Of a stretch of 64,000 nucleotides of DNA, positions 34,538 through 45,811 are shown piece after piece; within the stretch, counting starts at the first letter, position 1; every line of letters begins with the position of its first letter. This DNA is from Pseudevernia furfuracea (taxonomy: Eukaryota > Ascomycota > Lecanoromycetes > Lecanorales > Parmeliaceae). The position numbers were made by a program, and so were the translations under genes. The notes under the pieces are model-generated. The model saw only the letters and a program-made list of their open reading frames with translations, did no database searches and was not told where the DNA came from. The stretch lies in the NCBI GenBank assembly GCA_022315425.1, contig JAIUPT010000042.1, positions 1,116,001 to 1,180,000 of the forward strand. The letters run 5' to 3'.

Positions 34538-36926
34538 ATGGCCGACTACAGCTTTGGTGGCAGCGATGAAGAGAACGCAGAATTGAAGAAGCTGAACGCA
34601 GAAGTGGTATGTCTTCCTCAAGGGTCATTTGCATCTTTTCTGGAACTCTGCTAACTCATCACACAGCTCGAAGAACCAGATAGCTTCGAAAACTGGGAAA
34701 AGCTCGTCCGCGCCGCAGAGTCTCTCGAAGGAGGTCTCAACCGCAACTCCAGTCCCCAATCGATCTCCGCTACTCGAGACATATACGATCGCTTCCTCGC
34801 CAAATTTCCCTTGCTATTTGGGTACTGGAAGAAATATGCAGATCTTGAGTTCTCCATCGCGGGAACTGAGGCTGCGGAGTTGGTAGGCAGTTCCTCTTCG
34901 AAGCCAACCCAGGAAAGACGCTGACATACGCAGGTATACGAACGAGGTGTAGCAAGCATCACCAATTCCGTTGACCTATGGACAAACTATTGCGCCTTTA
35001 AAGTCGAGACCAGCCATGACCCCGACGTGATCCGAGAGTAAGTAGAGACAGACAAGGTTTCCTTCCCATAACCACAAGAAACACAGCACGGCTTTCTGGC
35101 CAAGCACCATGGTGAAAAAGGGACTCCTTCAGCTCGGCTTTGAGACGGGTGAGAAAGTCATAACAGCTCCCAAATTGCTTCCTCTCACATAACAGTCAGG
35201 CGCTTTCATTTCGTTCGCTCACACGTTGCCCACCCTTCGATGCACTAGTTTGCGTACAAAGTTGAAGTTTGATGGACTTTTGCGGAGCTCAAGATCACTG
35301 AGCACATACACATGCCATGTTTGCTGCCCTCCGCCTCCTTCTTGTTTCTCCCTCCCCTGAACGCTGCCAAAAGCTAATAAATATGCTGCAGACTCTATGA
35401 GCGAGGTGCTAGTTCTGTAGGCCTTGACTTCCTAGCCCATCCCTTCTGGGATAAGTATTTAGAATTTGAGGAGCGTCTCGAAGCTCAGGACAAAATCTTC
35501 CCAATACTCGACCGCATAGTACACATACCAATGCATCAGTACGCCCGCTACTTTGAACGCTATCGACATCTCGCCCAGGTCAGGCCTTTACAAGAGCTCT
35601 TACCCGCAGACATGCTCGCCCAATTCCGCGGGGAGATTGAGAATGAAGGTCCAGCAGAGCGTGGGGAGCTTGAAATTGAGCGTGAGCTAAGGAGCCGTAT
35701 CGACAACTTTCACCTTGAAATTTTCCACCGGACACAAACCGAGACAACTAAGCGGTGGACCTACGAGTCTGAAATTAAGCGACCATACTTCCACGTTACC
35801 GAGCTTGATGAAGGCCAATTGGTTAATTGGCGAAAGTATCTCGACTTTGAGGAGGTTGAAGGCGATTACATGAGAACACAGTTCCTTTACGAGAGATGCT
35901 TGGTTACCTGCGCCTATTACGACGAGTTCTGGCTTCGCTACGCTCGCTGGATGTTAGCACAAGACGGAAAGGAGGAGGAAGTCCGGAACATCTATCAACG
36001 TGCCAGCATGCTCTATGCACCTATCTCGAGACCAGCTGTCCGCCTACAGTACGCATATTTCGAAGAGTCGGTTGATAGAGTTGAGCTTGCGAAGGATATC
36101 CATCAAGCCATATTGGTCAATCTTCCCGGTCATATTGAGACCATTGTTTCTCTGGCAAATCTATCACGCCGCCACGGTGGACTGGACGCAGCAATTGAAG
36201 TCTATAAATCCCAAATCGACTCCATGCAATGCGATATCTACGCCAAAGCAGCATTGGTGGCGGAGTGGGCACGATTGCTCTGGAAGATCAAAGGCTCCGT
36301 GGACGAAGCACGCCAGGTCTTCCAGAAGAATCAACATTGGTACCTGGATAGTAGGCCGTTCTGGATCAATTACCTTTTCTTCGAGCTCGAGCAACCCACT
36401 AGCGCTGAGACCGAGCCAACACAGTACAAGAGGATCAAGCAAGTGCACGAGGACATCAGGAAAAAGAGTCATTTGCCACCTCTCACCATCAAGGATCTAT
36501 CACACTACTACATGGTCTATTTACAAGAGAGAGGTTCGAAGGACGCAGGCAAGGAGTACATGACCTTGGATCGTGAAGTCAACGGGTGAGTCAACTGTTT
36601 GTAGTCCACGGGTCTTTTGCCTGCATCCTACTGACACATCGACCTTTAGGCCCTTTTCTGTCCAAAACACCATGAAGGCGAAGCTCTCCGAGGATGGCAG
36701 AGAAGCTTCAACGCAACGACGCATGATGATGGAGAACGGGCACCCTGGAGTCGAAGTGGATGATGCCGCTATTCGAAGAGGAGAAAATCCTTATACCAAA
36801 TATTACCAACAGCAGGGAGAGCAGCAGCTTGCCAGTGACACTCAGGTATGCCAGCAATCCACCCTCCCGCAAGTATGTCTAATGACCGTTCATCTACTCC
36901 AGCCCCAGCCTTTACGATACCAGTGA
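34538..36926 (+). CDS. PRP39: U1 snRNP splicing factor Prp39
   Basis: This 600-residue HAT-repeat protein is a structural U1 snRNP component for 5' splice-site recognition. I model six exons: 34538-34606, 34667-34882, 34934-35037, 35392-36585, 36650-36845 and 36903-36926. All junctions are in frame. HAT features include SFENWEKLVRAAE, LWTNYCAFKVE, FWDKYLEFEERLEAQDKIF, HQYARYFERYRHLAQ and FWLRYARWM. The intron between exons 3 and 4 is 354 nt, five to seven times longer than its neighbours, and contains splice-like signals described in the findings. The last intron (36846-36902) is 57 nt and in frame, so retention would only insert 19 residues before the same stop. Confidence 0.92.
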
Positions 36927-37899
36927 CCCTCAAATTCATCAAAATCATTGCAGAAACTCAACATTTGGCTGCCTTTGATCTCACCAAGCATAAAAGTCTC
37001 CATCGAATCTACAGTGGAAAGCAGAGCAACCATCTCGTTATACCATACACCAGCGTGGACCACAGAGGTAAACGGCGCTACTATATTGCATGTACCATTA
37101 TCCAAATTCATTCTCGCGAATAGTGCTCTGGAAATATTGCTTTGTTGCTGGCGGCTTGTCAATATGGAAAATTTCCTCTTAGCAATAGAACGAAGGTTAT
37201 TTAAAACCCACACCTGTGACTGAAGAGATAACAACCATTCATCAATCACCTCAATAGTGAGTATCGACTGGGGCACCTCCAAACATCATCAACAAAGACT
37301 GCAACCATTGGATACCATCAACACCATGGCGGCCAGTCCAATACATCCTATCATTCACACATCTCATTACTGCCCTATCTGCCGCCACACTGTCCAATCT
37401 CGACACTTTGATTGTTAGTACGGCCGAGAATGGGCATCCAGACGTGTAGGCTTCCAAACCATACAGCAGCTGCTGGCTTGTTTGAATGTATCTATACACA
37501 GTTTGGAGTGACTTCTCTGTTTAACTGGTACCAGGATCTAGGTAAAAGAATACAATACCAGTTATCAGGGCCCTAAGGAGATATCGTTGGGCTATTGGGA
37601 AACCGGAGAGTGCTCTGGCTTTGTGATGTTCAATCGGAGGGGATGTTGACAAGGCTTTTTAGGGGGGAGATGGCGCTGGAGACGAGAAGGACGAGCAGGA
37701 TGTTGAAAGTCAGTCATCAATGTCGTACTATACCTACTCCCTTGCAGATGCTAAGATTCGTGGTCACACCTGAACTTTTCGTTTTCAAGACAGCGTTTTG
37801 AGGGCCGGAAAAAGAAGTGATGTTCTAACGGGCTTGAGCCTTTCCTTCCTTTCTAATATGCATGAACACAAGCAACTGTGCGTTCTGGAAGATGTCTTT
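36927..37899. other. intergenic region, convergent gene ends
   Basis: These 973 bp lie between PRP39 and ERG12. Frames on both strands are short and unremarkable. No RNA gene or repeat seen. Confidence 0.5.
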
Positions 37900-39339
37900 C
37901 TAAACCCTCCAAAATTTCCATCCCTCTCTCTTCTCTCGTCCGCCTCCTACCCCAACCAGGCTTTCCACCCCAATTTCCCCCTCGGCCTCAAGGAATTTCT
38001 GCTGATCGATCTCCACCCCCCCCTCCTCTTCGCCCTCGTCCCTGAGAACGGCAGGCCATAGCACGCCCACTCCGTCGCCGCCAAGCGTCGTCTCAAACCT
38101 CTCAAAGTCCTCGGCATCCAGCTTCTCTTCTAACTCCTTAAGCGCTTTGGGCGACGCGTCTGGCTTAAGTAGTGTGATCGTGCTGCCACCCCCCCCTGCA
38201 CCAGTCAACTTCGTCCAACCAACACCAAATAAATCCACCAGCTCTCTTATACGCTCGAGACGTGGGTGAGAAACGCCCAAGGAAACTAGCTGGCCATGGT
38301 TAATATTCATCAGTTTGCCAAGACTTTCGGTTGTACGCGAGTCATCGTTGTTGAAAGTACCGGATGTGATGAGTGTGTAAGCGGCCTCGGTGACAAAATC
38401 GATGGTGTTGAGGATTGCTTCTGTGATTACAGGTAAAGACTCCTTCAATGCTCCGACCTTGGCTACTTCTGTTGCGGTGGAGCGAGCCTGTTTGGTGTTG
38501 ACCAGCAGCAAAGGCAGCTCCGGGAAATTGCGTAGTGGTGTCACTTCGGGTGCTCTGGTGTAGTCTTTGCGCTTGAAGAGAACTGCTTTTCCGCCTGAGG
38601 AGACTGTGTTGTCTACGCCGCTGGGGTTGCCGTGGATACACATTTCGGCGACGAAGGCCCAGCGGTTGATTCGCTCGATCTGCAATTCTGCTTCATCTGA
38701 AGGCTGGTCTGGGTGAGGTCCAGCTAGGGTGCGTATTTGTAAGAGCAAGGCTGAGCTGAGACAGACGCTTATGCTGGCGCTGCTGCCGAGTCCAGCGCCG
38801 ATGGGTAGGGTGGAGCGGAGGGCATATATGCTTCCAGGGAAGGTCTGATTGCCGAGAGATAGAAAGAGATATAGGAAAGCTGATGCGGCGGCTTGATGTA
38901 TTTTTTTGTGTTCACCTGTGGCTTTAGGGGAGACGTCTGAGAGATGAGGCTGCATGGCTTTGACGAGATCAGGATCCAGAGTAGTGACTAAGTCATAATA
39001 CATCTTCTTCTTCGAAGGATGCGAGAATGTAGACCAGGGTAGAACGTCGATGTCCCATGTATGGCTGAGACCTATATCTGGGAATCTTAAGGATATCGTT
39101 CGCTGAGATTTGGAGAGTGTGGTGACGAGGAGGTATGACCGTAGAGAAATTGCTGCTGCAATTGCTGCCTTTCCATGTACTACCGCATGTTCTCCGTAGA
39201 CTATGACCTTGCCAGGCGCAGAGGTCATGAAAGCTGGGTTCATGGGGGAGGAGATCTTCCTTCCCATCCTAGGCTTCGAGGATTTTGGTTTGCCATTGAT
39301 ATCCGAAGACGCCATCTTGTGTTCGAGTGACCCACTCAT
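37900..39339 (-). CDS. ERG12: mevalonate kinase
   Basis: This single-exon, 479-residue GHMP kinase phosphorylates mevalonate with ATP in the isoprenoid/ergosterol pathway in the cytosol. Motif 1 is SAPGKVIVYGEHAVVHGKAA, with the substrate-binding Glu-His. Motif 2, the ATP-binding loop, is LPIGAGLGSSASISVCLSSA. Then come IHGNPSGVDNTVSSGGK, with the catalytic Asp, and motif 3, TKLTGAGGGGSTITLL. The C-terminal 50 residues are acidic then glycine-rich and not conserved. Size is close to ascomycete orthologues. I start at the ATG at 39339 (MSGSLEHKMASSD) because the longer frame begins only with TTG. The gene is divergent from STE24, 437 bp apart. Confidence 0.95.
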   Translation of the reverse strand: MSGSLEHKMASSDINGKPKSSKPRMGRKISSPMNPAFMTSAPGKVIVYGEHAVVHGKAAIAAAISLRSYLLVTTLSKSQRTISLRFPDIGLSHTWDIDVLPWSTFSHPSKKKMYYDLVTTLDPDLVKAMQPHLSDVSPKATGEHKKIHQAAASAFLYLFLSLGNQTFPGSIYALRSTLPIGAGLGSSASISVCLSSALLLQIRTLAGPHPDQPSDEAELQIERINRWAFVAEMCIHGNPSGVDNTVSSGGKAVLFKRKDYTRAPEVTPLRNFPELPLLLVNTKQARSTATEVAKVGALKESLPVITEAILNTIDFVTEAAYTLITSGTFNNDDSRTTESLGKLMNINHGQLVSLGVSHPRLERIRELVDLFGVGWTKLTGAGGGGSTITLLKPDASPKALKELEEKLDAEDFERFETTLGGDGVGVLWPAVLRDEGEEEGGVEIDQQKFLEAEGEIGVESLVGVGGGREKREGWKFWRV

Positions 39340-39776
39340 ATCTGCCCAACCCTCTGTAGAATCGCGAGGTCTGTTTCTCCTTTGTGTGTTTGTCAAAGCC
39401 GGCTGTCACAGATCTTCCCATACTCCTGGTAGCCTTTCTCGAGGGTCTCTATGTTGTCAAGACATACCACAGTCGGATGATGCAGTCAGGTGTCCACGAA
39501 AGCAATTTGAATATGGGTTTGCCCCCCTCTCCAAATTGCACGAAGCTGCATCTTATGCTGTAAACCTCCTCTGTGCGATCTGGTATTGGCTGCGAAAAAT
39601 AGTCGGTGTTAGGAGACACGGGGATAAGTAAGGCGAGCGTCGTGTTTTAAAAGGCTTGGCGTCATATGCCTAAGATGCAGTAGCTCTGAAGACACATTTC
39701 GCGCGCATATTTCATGAAGTCTGGACAATTATTTCTCACCAACTGACCAAACCTTTGAACTCGACTTTTCAAAGCC
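39340..39776. promoter_or_regulatory. bidirectional promoter, ERG12 / STE24
   Basis: These 437 bp separate the divergent start codons. No defined regulatory motif is claimed. Confidence 0.45.
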
Positions 39777-41359
39777 ATGGATCTACTTCAGGTAATGTGT
39801 CGTGATCCATCGTTGCCATGTTCAGAGGCTAATGAGTACCACAGCGTTTAGGGCGCTTCCTCGACAGGCCTGGGTTTCCATGGAAGAAGCTCATAGTTGG
39901 CTTTTCCGTCGCGGAATACCTGTTTGAAAGTTTCCTCTCGGCGCGTCAGTATAGGGTCTTGCAGGAGAAGAAACCTCCGAAAGCACTTGAGGGAGAGGTC
40001 TCACAAGAGGTGTTCGACAAGAGCCAGGTACGTAACGGTATTGCGAGGTAAACACGATCTTAACTAACGACATCTCTTTGTAGGCATATGGTCGCGCAAA
40101 AGCAAAGTTCGGCTTTGTGGCCAATGTGTACAGCCAAATTCAGAACTATGGCATCATCTACTTCGATCTCCTACCCAAACTTTGGGACCTGACCGGCGTC
40201 TGGCTCACTCAATATGTGCCTGCCAAATACCAAGGCGAGATCGTGCATACCTTGATCTTCTTTTTTACGTACAACATCATCACTACGATCTTGAGCATAC
40301 CCACATCCTACTACAGCACCTTTGTCTTGGAAGAGAAATATGGATTCAACAAGTCGACGGTGAAGCTTTGGGTTACTGACATGATCAAAGGTCAAGCTCT
40401 GATGGTGGTCTTTGGAGCACCTCTGCTTAGTGGCTTCTTGGCCATTGTGCAAAAGACGGGCAACAGCTTCTTCTACTACCTGTGGCTGTTCTCGGTCGTC
40501 GTGTCGCTCTTCGCCATTACCATATACCCAATCTTCATCCTGCCTCTCTTCAACAAGCTATCACCGCTCGAACAAGGTCCTCTAAAGACTGGCGTTGAAA
40601 ACTTGGCCAAGAGATTGAAATTCCCTCTGAACTCGCTTTATGTGATCGACGGTAGCAAGCGAAGCGCTCACAGTAACGCGTACTTTTACGGTCTGCCATG
40701 GAAGAAGCATATTGTCATCTATGACACCCTGATTGAGAAGAGCGAGACGGAAGAAGTTGTTGGAGTGTTGGCACATGAGCTTGGGCATTGGAGTCTTGGG
40801 CACACAACCAAATTACTTGGAATCTCACAGGTCAGTGACTAGCCCATTTAACAGTAAACCAACTTTTGACATGTTCCAGTTCCACACATTCTACATCTTC
40901 GCCCTCTTCTCCGTCTTCATTAACAATCGATCCCTCTACCAATCTTTCGGCTTCCACAAGGAGTTTCCCATCATCATTGGCTTCATCCTCTTCTCTGACG
41001 CCCTCGCACCCATGGACACTGCGGTGAAGTTGTTGATGAACATTCTGAGCAGGAAATTCGAATTTCAAGCTGGTATGCATTCCGTTTCTCGAAGTGTCGA
41101 TGAGCCACTAACATTGTTACCAGACGAATTTGCCGTGAAGCTCGGCTATTCCAAAGACCTTGCCAGCTCCCTTATCAAGCTCCAAATCCAGAACCTCAGC
41201 ACAATGAACGCTGACTGGATGTACGCGAGCTACCACTTCTCGCATCCCATCCTACCGGAGAGGCTCGGAGCGCTTGGATATTATGGTGATGAGAAGAAGG
41301 CTGACGCAAAGAGGATGGATGTTGAGAAGCCAGTCAAAGCTTCAGATAGAGAGCTGTAG
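39777..41359 (+). CDS. STE24: CAAX prenyl protease Ste24 (zinc metallopeptidase M48)
   Basis: This is a 457-residue multi-pass ER membrane protease from exons 39777-39791, 39845-40027, 40084-40830, 40880-41072 and 41124-41359. The first exon encodes only MDLLQ. Ste24 removes the AAX tripeptide from farnesylated proteins and also processes a-factor-type pheromone. The zinc site is VGVLAHELGHWSLGHTTKL (HExxH). The family block LPLFNKLSPLEQGPLK and the segment ESFLSARQYRVLQ are present. Seven or so hydrophobic helices surround these. In TM7 to C-terminus, SRKFEFQADEFAVKLGY supplies the third zinc ligand Glu and is completed only by splicing. Confidence 0.95.
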
Positions 41360-41466
41360 CGTCGAAAAAGTTTTGTCGTCCAAGTTATCGAGTCTAGGGT
41401 CTGAGGGTCTGAAATTTGAAATGAATAGTTTGGAAGAGCGTCTGGTCGAGGTCCAATTTTCTCCAT

Positions 41467-42063
41467 TCAGCCCTGTTCAACATCCTTCTCCCTCTGCATT
41501 CGCGCAGCGTTCTCCTTTCGAAGTTTTTGGTTCCTCTTCTTTTTGGCCTTTTTCCTCGCTTCTTTGTCCTTGGAACCCCACGTAGCTTTCACGCGAGGTA
41601 CAGTCCCTCCATCTTCTTCGAAGCCGCCATCAGCAGCATTATCCCTCTTCCCAATATCCCCTTGCACGACCTCCTGCTGCCTCTCAAACTCCGCTTTGTC
41701 CTGCCACCCACCTTCCATCGCCACACCAGCCTGCTCTTGATAAATGTGAACGCCTGCATCCTCAGCTACACCATTAGGCATCAACTCCGGCAATCCACCC
41801 CCCCCGTACTTCTGGAACGTGAGATCTTCCCCCAAATTCTCCCCTCGCAGCCCGGCTTCCACCCGTCGCAGATTGTGTAGTACGAGACCTGTATCAGGAC
41901 CTGATGATGGCGCGACGGGCCCGTGCTCGGTGAGGTGGGCGCTAGGGTGGAGGGAGGGGTCGGTGGTTGTGGCTTCGAGGTAGGCGGAGAGGAGGGAGAG
42001 GGCTTCGGAGGTGGGGACGGGGATGCTGGAGTGGTGGACGGCGGGTGGGTAGGAGGTGGTCAT
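41467..42063 (-). CDS. conserved fungal protein of unknown function
   Basis: This is a 198-residue single-exon frame starting MTTSYPPAVHHSSIPVPTSE. The N-terminal 90 residues look folded and helical (EALSLLSAYLEATTTD, GLVLHNLRRVEAGLRGENL), followed by EDLTFQKYGGGGLPELMPNG. The C-terminus is a strongly basic helix (KKAKKKRNQKLRKENAARM), preceded by a WGSKDKEARKK segment, suggesting nucleolar or RNA-associated localisation. I do not recognise a named family. It is convergent with STE24, 107 bp between stop codons. The upstream in-frame extension starts only at TTG, so I use the ATG at 42063. Confidence 0.65.
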   Translation of the reverse strand: MTTSYPPAVHHSSIPVPTSEALSLLSAYLEATTTDPSLHPSAHLTEHGPVAPSSGPDTGLVLHNLRRVEAGLRGENLGEDLTFQKYGGGGLPELMPNGVAEDAGVHIYQEQAGVAMEGGWQDKAEFERQQEVVQGDIGKRDNAADGGFEEDGGTVPRVKATWGSKDKEARKKAKKKRNQKLRKENAARMQREKDVEQG

Positions 42064-42822
42064 TATTGTTGATTGTTTGTGGTAACGGGCTATATTAGGC
42101 TCCGCTGGCCATGACGGGGTAAATAAAAGGAAGAGAAAGTCGAGAGGTTCGGTTTTGATAACAATTTTTGAGGGGGAAGCGAGCTTGGCATCCGAAGAAG
42201 ACAAAAAACCGCCCCCAGCTCAGTGTGGTGCTCACCCGAGGATGCCGCTTTTAGGGTGCGGGTTGGGTGACAGGGGGTGCTTTGGCTCGTGAACAAGAAA
42301 AAACAAAAGCAACGACATGGTGAAAAGGAGCTGGTTCAGTTCAATTCACCCATGCAGCGAGGGATCGAGTCTTGGCTTACTCTATCGTCTGGTGGGGATT
42401 GCCACTCCAACTGAGGCTCCGGAACAGACGACCGTAGGAGATGCACTAGATGAGAGCCTCATGGCCAGATTGGCAGCACTTTACATCTCTGGCAAGAACG
42501 TTGAGGGTGATATTTTGGAGAACACAATAGGTGGTACTGGTGAGGCGGCTGCGGGGTCATCAGTTTCAGCAGCATCAAGACAGAGGCCTTCAACTAAGGC
42601 TTATTGTCAATGCATCTGACGTAGACTCCAGCTGCCCTTGCAATTATTACCGCTATGTATTAATAAAATTAGAAGAGGAGTCTACTTAGAGAATTTTTCA
42701 AGAGAGTCGAGTATGTCGTTAATATTTTAGATTTCGCTCAAGTAGGCTCGAAAACCTGCGCTTTAGCAACAAACTTCTTCACGACCAGTCAAGCAGTAGC
42801 AATCACTCTTTCCCAAGCTTGT
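42064..42822. other. intergenic region with one unassigned short frame
   Basis: These 759 bp lie upstream of the conserved gene. A 100-residue ATG frame (42317-42619) contains DALDESLMARLAALYISGKN and a Ser/Ala-rich tail. Its composition is protein-like, but there is no recognisable domain, so I do not call it a gene; a gene fragment is possible. No other structure seen. Confidence 0.4.
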
Positions 42823-43755
42823 TCACTCCGACTCCAATGGTGTAGGAGTTTTGGGCGCGCGGATTTCGTCAAAATGCGTGCCCTCCAAGGGAAGTGGATA
42901 CACAGGGCCGTGAAAAAGGCTGCGCTTGAGCTTCCCTAGAGCTTTCCTCAAAGGCTCGAATCCAGGTGAGACTATGACGCGCATGTTCTGACTTGAGTTT
43001 CTCCTGTTCCAGCGATGGACTGTCCTAATTCCTTCTAGTTTGGGCGGCCTTTTGTGTCCCCACAAAGCGTAGATCAGGAAAGACCATTAGTCTTAATTTG
43101 CTCATCTCATTATACCAGTCGTTCTCGCGAACACCGCGAATGACATCCAGCCTGAGACCCTCGCGACGAAGACCAATTCCATGTAGTAAATCTGTCAAAT
43201 CCTTGGGAGCCAAATCTTGCAGTAATTCGCCTGGGCGAACATCAGGGAATCGTTCGCAGGGGTATTCGCTGGGCATTGTGCCCGGCCAAATGACCAGGAG
43301 GTCGAATTTTTGGTATCGTGGCAAAGTAAGGAAAGCGCTGGACGCGCTACAGGCAAGCAAGGGCACGATGATCCGTCTCGCGCGCTTCCCCTTGACTAAG
43401 TCGCTTGGGAAGGGGTGGCGAGCACGAAAGATTTTTCTGAGAGAAAAGCTTCCATAGCCAGAGCTCGAAAGCGACGAGACGAGTCGGTCGCAATAACCCA
43501 GTCTCTGAGGTGCTCCATTTGACGCTCTGCGTGCAGGGAACATGCATTGCAGGTCACCCAATAATTGAGGACGCTGGTACTGTGACCGCGGGGGTACCAG
43601 GGCCTTGGGTAAGCGCGCTGTCGGAGACGAGCCGCTACTTCTTGCTCCTTTGTGTCTATTAGGAACGAGAGATGGACAGGCAAGTCGCTGAACATAACCT
43701 GCTTGAGAATTTCTAGGAGAATCTCGTCGGGAAAATCCAAGAGAAAGCGAGACAT
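42823..43755 (-). pseudogene. F-box protein pseudogene (two frameshifts)
   Basis: The ATG at 43755 opens MSRFLLDFPDEILLEILKQV, an F-box-like start of a different subfamily from the one at 15.7 kb. It continues through YWVTCNACSLHAERQMEHLR to AFLSEKSFVLATP, then stops at 43396. The natural continuation (DLVKGKRARRIIVPLLACSA, then SSAFLTLPRYQKFDLLVIWP) is in a second frame from about 43410. That frame ends near 43025, while GIRTVHRWNRRNSSQNMRVI is in a third frame from about 43060. The three pieces overlap at their ends and follow the order of one protein. No GT-AG intron of plausible length repairs either break (the only candidate is 34 nt). I read it as a decayed gene. Confidence 0.6.
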
Positions 43756-44021
43756 GTCTGGAATTAGGTACGAGGTTGAAGAAAGTGAGGAGCTACAACA
43801 CCGTCGACGAAGGATTGGAGGCAAAGGTAGCAAAGTAATGGGCGAAGTGATGTGTAGGTAGGTATTGGAATCTCATACAGTACCTTAGAGATGGGGGCTG
43901 TGTTACTTCAACACTCTCCCTCAGCAGGACCAGAAATCTCACGGACGACATTGCCGGCAGCACCAGGCGCCGATGGGTCTTTCTGATTCGTCAAGGTAAC
44001 GCTAAAGGTCTCAGATGTTTT

Positions 44022-45285
44022 GTGCCCGTTGTGCTTGCGGTGTTGGCGCAAACCGAATCAACAACGCCAGGCAGCACAGGAAGTGACGAATTTGAACAAT
44101 CCACCTGCAAAGTATCCTCATCTGACGAACAAGTCTACTTGCCTCGTGCAAGTCCTATGAAAAGACTCTGGCCTTTCGCCACCCAAAAATCATTGAGAGA
44201 GTCTAGAGATTCCCTACTTGATCACGTCGCCAAGACGAGCAGTCATCGTTGTCGCTATTACAGCAACTCTGGTCATCTTGTTCGTCTTCCTAAATTCTAG
44301 TGTCTAATCATCAAGCTGCGCCTTGCAAACGCCGTACATAGCTCGTACTTGATTAGACTCCTCATAAGCCTCCTGATTTACTTCATTGTTCACCTCCGGC
44401 ACCTCATATCGTGCAATCAGCTCGACTTGATCGTCCAGGCATGGGGCAAACCCGGCTCATCGACCTACGACAAAAGCATCTAACCCACCAACTTTAGCCA
44501 GGGCATAGTACCCACACCATGTCATTCCCACAATGACTACTGGCACCCTGTGCCCCTCTATGATGCATTGGCAGCGGGCTGTACTGGCGTTGAGGCTGAC
44601 ATTTGGCTCACCGACTCAGGTCTACTGGTCGGACACACCGAGAGCTCGTTGACCACATCTCGAAGCCTGAATTCTTTGTATATCGAGCCTTTGGCTTCAA
44701 TCCTCGCCCACCAAAATCCATCGACTTCGTTTTTAGGAAACCGGACTTCCGTTAACGGTGTTTTCGATATGAGCCCCAAGAACCCCCTCACACTGTTAAT
44801 CGACATTAAATCTGACGGTGCGGCTACTTTCCCCGAAATACTGAAGAGTGTTGAACCCCTTCGCTCACGGGGCTGGTTGACCTATTTTGACGGCTCAGTC
44901 GTTGTGCCAGGTCCAGTCACCGTCATTGGCAGCGGCAACACCCCGTTTGATCTTATCCTCTCCAACCACGCACCGCGAGAGATCTTTTTTTACGCGCCGC
45001 TAGATTATTGAGGGGAAACGCACCAGCCAATGCCTCGACCTACAATGGCGCAAGTTCCCTTTACGCGAGCGTTTCGCTGCAGGTGACGTCAGGTAGGCCT
45101 TGGCTTGGTATGCTGTCTCCATCACAGGTGAACACGATTCGAGGCCAGATAGCAGGTGCCAAGGAGCATGAGATATTGGGATACTCCACCTTGGCCTATT
45201 GGGTTAAGGAATCATATATGGGACGTTTTGGAGAAGGAGGGAGTCGGCATGTTGAATGTAGATGACTTGGACTGTGTTTGACTTA
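44022..45285 (+). pseudogene. AIM6-like PLC-type phosphodiesterase pseudogene
   Basis: The fragments occur in the order of fungal Aim6-type proteins, which are membrane-anchored PI-PLC-like phosphodiesterases of unknown substrate. An N-terminal Ser-rich part (44022-44230) is followed, in a shifted frame, by a TM helix (RRAVIVVAITATLVILFVFL, about 44240-44290). Then come AWGKPGSSTYDKS, a stop, and NFSQGIVPTPCHSHNDYWHP continuing to VEADIWLTDSGLLVGH (His and Glu/Asp of the active-site type). After APLDY there is a TGA at 45009-45011. A shifted frame then gives SLYASVSLQVTSGRPW and IRGQIAGAKEH, and a further shift gives RYWDTPPWPIGLRNHIWDVL, then VGMLNVDDL. That makes at least two stops and three frameshifts. 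No intact copy is visible in the window. Confidence 0.7.
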
Positions 45286-45811
45286 AGTCATCAGAAATTA
45301 ATGATCGATCTCAGAAAACGAATACTTTCAAATGAATGTGCGTACGTAGGCTTTTTGAAAGAACAGCAGTGCGCTTCTTGCGCACGGTTTAATATTTGGG
45401 ACAAGGATGTGTGCTGGCAATTCTTCGAAACGAAGTTAGTAGATAATTTTATGTTAGAGTCCCTTTCAGACTCGCTGTGGGGTAGCGAGAGTGTTTCGCA
45501 ATGGATCTTCTATTATCATTGTCGAAAGGTTTCCGTCTCTATATCCAAGTGGTACTTACTGAGCCCACACTGCCATAAACTTTAAGCCGCTACATTACGG
45601 CGGGGAATTATACTTCATCACGAGCACCAGAGGCAAGGTTATTAGCAAGAAGTAACTTTCTTATTTCATATAGCATGCTTCATCATCTCGGAACGCGACA
45701 ACAGTCGATGAAGTCGATGAGCCACCAAGACTCCGCACACCCCCAGCCTTGCTCTCTATCTAGCCCGAAGAACACTCGCAAATCTCAGCTATGCCCTGCA
45801 CCCCATAGACT
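45286..45811. other. intergenic region, nothing recognised
   Basis: These 526 bp lie between the AIM6-like relic and the 3' end of the next minus-strand relic. The frames have no domain. Confidence 0.45.

Noticed and set aside
42317..42619. 100-codon ATG frame between the small conserved gene and the F-box relic
   Set aside because: Protein-like composition, but no domain, no intron signals and no neighbour context; at best a fragment.
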